Origin: Pseudomonadota bacterium
GTDB lineage: Bacteria > Pseudomonadota > Gammaproteobacteria > Xanthomonadales > Xanthomonadaceae
Direction of reading: 5' to 3'
Assembly: GCA_023386795.1 (NCBI GenBank)
Contig: JAEWJB010000171.1
Coordinates: 1-17,702, forward strand
Length of the DNA: 17,702 nt
A model generated the notes under the pieces. The model worked only from the letters and a program-made list of their open reading frames with translations, had not been told where the DNA came from and ran no database searches. Made by a program: the position numbers and the translations under genes. Below are positions 13,569 through 17,702 of this stretch, piece by piece. Within the stretch, counting starts at the first letter, position 1; the number at the start of each line of letters is the position of its first letter.

Positions 13569-14401
13569 GCCGCGAAATCGGCCAGTCGCGCTGGAATGCC
13601 TGGCTCGTCAACGGCGGCCTGCTGTTGCTGGCGCTGGTCGCCGTCGGCCCGCTGCTGTGGATGGCCTCGGTCTCGTTCATGCCGACCGGCGAGGCGAGCA
13701 CGTTCCCGCCGCCATTGCTGCCTTCGAAGTGGACGACCGCCAACTACCACGAGTTGTTCGAGCGGACCGGCATGGCGAGCCACTTCGCCAACTCGCTGGG
13801 CGTCTCTCTGGCGATCACGCTCGGCTCGCTGCTGGTCAATACCCTGGCGGGCTACGCGTTCGCCAAGCTGCGCTTCGTCGGACGCGAGCGGATCTTCCAG
13901 GTCCTGCTGGCCGCGCTGGTGATCCCGGCGCAGGTGGCGATGCTGCCGCTGTTCCTGCTGATGAAGCAGCTGCACCTGGTCAACAGCTTCGGCGGGGTGA
14001 TCCTGCCGGCGCTGGCCACGGTGTTCGGCATCTTCCTGGTGCGCCAGTATGCGCGCGGCATTCCCGACGAACTGCTGGAAGCGGCGCGCATCGATGGTGC
14101 CAGCGAGATGCGCATCTTCTTCCAGATCGTGCTGCCGATGCTCAAGCCGGTGCTGGTGACGCTGACCATCTTCACCTTCATGGGCGCCTGGAACGATTTC
14201 ATGTGGCCGCTGATCGTGCTTACCGACCAGGAGCACTACACGCTGCCGGTCGCGCTGGCCTCGCTGTCGCGCGAGCACATCATGGACGTGGAACTGATGA
14301 TGGCCGGCGCGGTGATCACGGTGATCCCCGTGCTGCTGCTGTTCCTTGCGCTGCAGCGTTACTACATCCAGGGTTTGCTGCTGGGTAGTGTGAAAGGCTG
14401 A
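13565..14401 (+). CDS. Carbohydrate ABC transporter permease (MalG/UgpE-like)
   Basis: A 278-residue inner-membrane protein, the second permease of the importer. The N-terminal membrane helix (LLLLALVAVGPLLWMASVSF) is followed by the periplasmic FPPPLLPSKWTTANYHELF segment typical of MalG-like proteins. The ATPase-contact motif is LEAARIDGASEMRIFFQIVLP, with Glu172-Ala-Ala and Gly178, and the C-terminus ends in the usual YYIQGLLLGSVKG. It starts at the ATGA overlap with the MalF-like gene. No nucleotide-binding subunit gene follows; the next gene encodes an exported glycosidase-like protein, so the importer probably borrows a shared MsmK/UgpC-type ATPase from elsewhere in the genome (inferred). 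Confidence 0.95.
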   Translation: MSREIGQSRWNAWLVNGGLLLLALVAVGPLLWMASVSFMPTGEASTFPPPLLPSKWTTANYHELFERTGMASHFANSLGVSLAITLGSLLVNTLAGYAFAKLRFVGRERIFQVLLAALVIPAQVAMLPLFLLMKQLHLVNSFGGVILPALATVFGIFLVRQYARGIPDELLEAARIDGASEMRIFFQIVLPMLKPVLVTLTIFTFMGAWNDFMWPLIVLTDQEHYTLPVALASLSREHIMDVELMMAGAVITVIPVLLLFLALQRYYIQGLLLGSVKG

Positions 14402-14466
14402 GGCGGGCGACCATCGCGACGCGGACCACCGCCGTGTCGCGGCAACACCAACGAAACAGGACCACG
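14402..14466. other. Short spacer before the discoidin-domain gene
   Basis: This 65-base gap holds the ribosome-binding site AGGA at 14458-14461 and no clear promoter or terminator, consistent with read-through from the permease genes. Confidence 0.4.
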
Positions 14467-17400
14467 ATGTCACCGATGATCCACAAGCTCGGATTCTGGG
14501 CGGTACTGGCGCTGTGCGCCGGCATCCCGGCGCACGTTGCCGCGCAAGAGGCCAAGGTGCTCGACGATTTCGACGACATCACGCCGTGGAAGCTGGTGGT
14601 TTCCAACCAGGTCAGCGGCTCGCTGCGCCCGGTGAGCGTGCCGGGCGGCGGCAAGGCGTTGTGCCTGGACTACAACTTCAACGGCGTCTCCGGCTATGCC
14701 GGCATCCGCCGCGAGCTGCCGGTCGCATACCCCGACAACTACCAGTTCAGCTTCAACCTGCGTGGCGACTCTCCGGGCAACGACCTGCAGTTCAAGCTGA
14801 TCGACGCCAGCGGCGACAACGTGTGGTGGGTGAACAAGCCCGGCTTTGCATTCCCCAAGAACTGGACGCCGCAGGTTTACCGCAAGCGCCAGATCAGCAA
14901 GGCCTGGGGGCCGGAGCCGGATCCCACGCTCAAGCGCAGCGCGAGCGTGGAGTTCACCATCTACAACAAGGTGGGCGGCAAGGGCACGGCGTGCTTCGAT
15001 CGTCTCGCATTGACCGCGTTGCCGCCGCCTGACAACTCGCCGTTCCAGGCGACCGCTATCACCGATACCGCGCCTGCGCTGGAGCAGCGCATCGCCGACG
15101 GCAAGACCGACACCTTCTGGCTCAGCGGCGGGGTCAAGACCCAGACCGTGACCCTGGACCTGGGCAAGGTGCGCGAATTCGGTGGCGCCATCGTGGATTG
15201 GATTCCGGGCCTGGAGGCCTCGCAGTACGACGTACGCGGCTCGGTGGACGGCCGCAGCTGGAAACCACTGCGCAGCGTGGTGGCCGGTGCCGGTGGCACC
15301 GATTTCCTCGCGCTGCCCGATACCGAGGCACGCTACCTGCGCTTTGACCTCAAGAATGGGCCGAACTGGCGCTACGGCCTGCGCGAGATCACCCTCAAGC
15401 CGCTGGACTGGGCGGCCACGCCGAACGGATTCATCAGCTCGGTGGCGGCGCTGTCGCCGCGCGGCGCGTTCCCGCGCGCCTATACCGGCGAGCAACCGTA
15501 CTGGACGCTGATCGGCCTGGATGGCGGCACCGAGCAGGGGCTGGTGGGCGAGGACGGCGCGGTCGAGGTGGGCAAGGGGGGCTTCAGCGTCGAACCGTTC
15601 GTGCGGGCCGGCGGGAAGTGGATCAGCTGGGCGGACGTGAGCAGCGAACGGAGCCTGCAGGACGACTACCTGCCGATTCCCAGCGTGCAATGGCACCACG
15701 ATGCGCTCGAACTGCGCGTGACCGCCTTCGTGCAGGGCACGCCGGCGCAGGCGCAGCTGGTGGCGCGTTATCAGTTGCGCAACACCGGCAAGGAGGCGCG
15801 TGACTTCAGCCTGGCACTGGCGGTGCGTCCGTTCCAGGTCAACCCGCCGACCCAGTTCCTCAACACCGTCGGCGGCATCAGCCGCATCGAGCAGATGGCG
15901 GTCGATGGCGGGCAGGTGAGCGTCAACGGCAAGCCGAAGGTGTTCGCCGCGCAGGCGCCGGACGCCAGTTTCGTCACCGCCTTCGACAGCGGGATGGCGG
16001 TCAAGCAACTCTCCGCCGCGAAGCTGCCGGCGACACGGCAGGTGAAGGACGACACCGGGCTGGCCTCCGGCGCGTTGGTCTACAACTGGCACCTGGAGCC
16101 GGGCCAGACGCGCGAGGTGGCCATCGTGGTTCCGCAGACCGGCACCGCCGCGCTGCCGGCCGGCTTCGATGCCGAGCGCGCCCAGCAACAGGTCGCGCAG
16201 GCCTGGCGTGACCGGCTGGATCGCGTGCGCTTCACCGTGCCGGCCGAAGGTCAGCCGATGGTGGACACGCTGCGCACCGCGCTGGCCCACATGCTGATCT
16301 CCCGCAATGGCCCGCGCTTGCAGCCCGGGACGCGCTCGTACGCGCGCAGCTGGATCCGCGACGGCGCGATGATCTCCGAAGGGCTGCTGCGCATGGGCCG
16401 CGAGGACGTGGTGCGCGAATACGTGGACTGGTTCGCCCCGTTCCAGTTCCAGAACGGCATGGTGCCTTGCTGCGTGGACGACCGCGGCAGCGACCCCGTA
16501 CCGGAGAACGACAGCCACGGCGAGCTGATCTACAACATCGCCGAGTACTACCGCTATACGGGCGACCGCGCCTTCCTGGACGCGATGTGGCCGCACGTGC
16601 TCGGCGCTTTCAACTACATGGAGCAGCTGCGCGCCAGCGAGCGCACCGAAGAGAACTTCATGCGCAACCCGGCCTTCTACGGCATGATGCCGGTGTCGAT
16701 CAGCCACGAAGGCTATTCGGCCAAGCCGATGCATTCGTACTGGGACAATTTCTGGGCATTGCGCGGCTACAAGGACGCGGCCGACATCGCCAACACGCTG
16801 GGCAAGGCGGACGAAGCGCCGCTGATGGCGGGCGCGCGCGACGAGTTCCGCGGCGACCTGGCCGCCTCGCTGCAGGCGGCGGTGCGCCAGCACGGCATCG
16901 ACTTTCTGCCAGGTTCGGCCGAGTTGGGCGACTTCGATGCCACCTCCACCACCATCGCACTGGCCCCGGGGGGCGAGCAGGGGCGGCTGCCGGCCGACCT
17001 GCTGGACAACACCTTCCAGCGCTACTGGGACGAGTTCGTGCAGCGCCGCGACGGCACCCGCCCGTGGAAGGACTACACGCCTTACGAATGGCGCAACGTC
17101 GCCGCGTTCGTGCGCCTGGGCTGGCGCGACCGCGCCTGGGATGCGGTGTCCTTCTTCTTCAAGGACCGCGCGCCGCAGCCCTGGAACCAGTGGGCCGAGG
17201 TGGTCTCGCGCACGCCGCGCAAGCCGTTCTTCGTCGGTGACCTGCCGCACGCCTGGGTGGCCTCGGATTTCGTGCGCTCGATGCTGGACATGTTCGCCTA
17301 CGGGCGCGAGGTGGACGACAGCATCGTGCTCGCCGCCGGCCTGCCGACGCGCTGGTTCGAAGGGCAGGGCGTGTCGATTGGCGACCTGCGCACGCCTCAT

Positions 17401-17646
17401 GGCCGCCTGGGTTACCGTCTGCAGCGCAATGACCGCCAGCTGGTGCTGGACGTGCCCGCGGGCATCACCCCGCCGGCCGGTGGTCTGGTGTTGCCGTGGC
17501 CTTACAGCGGAAAGCCGGGGGACGCGAAGGTCAATGGCGAGCCGGCGGAGTGGGAAAACGGCGAGCTGCGCCTCCATGCGGTGCCGGCACACGTCGAGAT
17601 CGACGTGCCGTCTTCGGTGCGGCGGGCGGAGCGCAAGCGGGATTGA
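14467..17646 (+). CDS. Large exported discoidin-domain protein with six-hairpin glycosidase-like domain
   Basis: A 1059-residue protein with a Sec signal peptide and likely cleavage after HVAA near residue 26. Residues 30-180 look like a beta-sandwich carbohydrate-binding module (VLDDFDDITPWKL, then YAGIRRELP and FDRLALTAL). An F5/8 type C (discoidin) domain spans about 196-312 (DGKTDTFW, VTLDLGKVREFGGAIVDW, ARYLRFDL, YGLREITL). A second sandwich covers about 328-590. A helical (alpha/alpha)6-barrel-like domain follows at about 600-945, with SWIRDGAM (Asp632), PENDSHGELIYNIAEYYRYTGD (Glu680, Asp682, Glu686) and WDNFWALRGYKDAA; a small beta domain closes the protein. The pattern resembles GH15/GH63/GH94-like clans, but I cannot assign a GH family. 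AGGA lies 5 bases before the ATG at 14467; a GTG at 14434 in frame is less likely. It lies 65 bases after the permeases, so it probably acts on the same glycan in the periplasm. Confidence 0.87.
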   Translation: MSPMIHKLGFWAVLALCAGIPAHVAAQEAKVLDDFDDITPWKLVVSNQVSGSLRPVSVPGGGKALCLDYNFNGVSGYAGIRRELPVAYPDNYQFSFNLRGDSPGNDLQFKLIDASGDNVWWVNKPGFAFPKNWTPQVYRKRQISKAWGPEPDPTLKRSASVEFTIYNKVGGKGTACFDRLALTALPPPDNSPFQATAITDTAPALEQRIADGKTDTFWLSGGVKTQTVTLDLGKVREFGGAIVDWIPGLEASQYDVRGSVDGRSWKPLRSVVAGAGGTDFLALPDTEARYLRFDLKNGPNWRYGLREITLKPLDWAATPNGFISSVAALSPRGAFPRAYTGEQPYWTLIGLDGGTEQGLVGEDGAVEVGKGGFSVEPFVRAGGKWISWADVSSERSLQDDYLPIPSVQWHHDALELRVTAFVQGTPAQAQLVARYQLRNTGKEARDFSLALAVRPFQVNPPTQFLNTVGGISRIEQMAVDGGQVSVNGKPKVFAAQAPDASFVTAFDSGMAVKQLSAAKLPATRQVKDDTGLASGALVYNWHLEPGQTREVAIVVPQTGTAALPAGFDAERAQQQVAQAWRDRLDRVRFTVPAEGQPMVDTLRTALAHMLISRNGPRLQPGTRSYARSWIRDGAMISEGLLRMGREDVVREYVDWFAPFQFQNGMVPCCVDDRGSDPVPENDSHGELIYNIAEYYRYTGDRAFLDAMWPHVLGAFNYMEQLRASERTEENFMRNPAFYGMMPVSISHEGYSAKPMHSYWDNFWALRGYKDAADIANTLGKADEAPLMAGARDEFRGDLAASLQAAVRQHGIDFLPGSAELGDFDATSTTIALAPGGEQGRLPADLLDNTFQRYWDEFVQRRDGTRPWKDYTPYEWRNVAAFVRLGWRDRAWDAVSFFFKDRAPQPWNQWAEVVSRTPRKPFFVGDLPHAWVASDFVRSMLDMFAYGREVDDSIVLAAGLPTRWFEGQGVSIGDLRTPHGRLGYRLQRNDRQLVLDVPAGITPPAGGLVLPWPYSGKPGDAKVNGEPAEWENGELRLHAVPAHVEIDVPSSVRRAERKRD

Positions 17647-17685
17647 GGCCGACCTGCGCTGCGGGGACGTGTCTGCCTTCTTCGT

Positions 17686-17702
17686 GTAGGAGCGGCTTCA
17701 GC
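17686..17702 (+). repeat. GTAG-type REP element, cut by the window edge
   Basis: GTAGGAGCGGCTTCAGC is the first part of the REP palindrome common in Xanthomonas and Stenotrophomonas genomes, with the diagnostic GTAG head and the first arm of the stem. It lies 40 bases after the last stop codon, in the usual intergenic place. The second arm would lie outside the window. Confidence 0.8.

Noticed and set aside
14470..17592. Open frame of 1040 codons on the minus strand, opposite the discoidin-domain gene
   Set aside because: It is a GC-rich antisense shadow: its composition is dominated by Arg, Ala, His and Val without domain motifs, while the plus strand encodes a signal peptide and recognisable domains.

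Overview
The window is GC-rich chromosomal DNA that looks like a member of the Xanthomonadaceae (Lysobacteraceae; Xanthomonas, Stenotrophomonas, Pseudoxanthomonas or a relative). Support comes from the GTAG-headed REP-type palindromes (an inverted pair near 2.7 kb and one cut off by the right edge), the close packing of genes with ATGA and GTGA overlaps, TAGAAT-type -10 boxes, and the gene content. I see no prophage, insertion sequence, CRISPR array, tRNA or rRNA.

Left part (1-2.8 kb, plus strand): a methionine/glutamine-type aminotransferase followed by an omega-amidase of the YafV/Nit2 type. Together they fit the transaminase plus omega-amidase pair used in methionine salvage. Next is a small secreted protein of unknown function. 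A REP pair and a perfect 14-bp hairpin separate it from the convergent genes that follow.

Middle part (2.8-7.5 kb, minus strand): a LacI-family regulator with its own lac-like operator; then, reading back along the minus strand, scpA, scpB and rluB in one compact housekeeping unit (condensin kleisin, its winged-helix partner, and a 23S rRNA pseudouridine synthase with a very long Gly/Arg/Pro-rich tail). The unit ends in a clear intrinsic terminator. Divergently from scpA, a YciI-like gene and a bolA gene overlap by four bases.

Right part (8.4-17.7 kb, plus strand): a carbohydrate-uptake and degradation locus. It holds a second LacI/GalR-type regulator preceded by a consensus GalR-type operator, a lipoprotein with a glycoamylase/GH144 domain (the family of endo-beta-1,2-glucanases), a sugar-binding lipoprotein, two ABC permeases, and a 1059-residue exported protein with a discoidin domain and a six-hairpin glycosidase-like domain. 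The three ABC genes and the GH144 gene overlap each other end to start. My reading is that the GH144 enzyme cuts a glucan outside the cytoplasmic membrane, the binding protein and permeases import the products, and the large protein trims or debranches the substrate. No ATPase gene is present, so the importer must use one encoded elsewhere. The substrate (a beta-1,2-glucan such as an osmoregulated periplasmic glucan or a rhizobial cyclic glucan) is inferred from the GH144 assignment alone. The large glycosidase-like protein and this locus are the most promising candidates for undescribed biology here.
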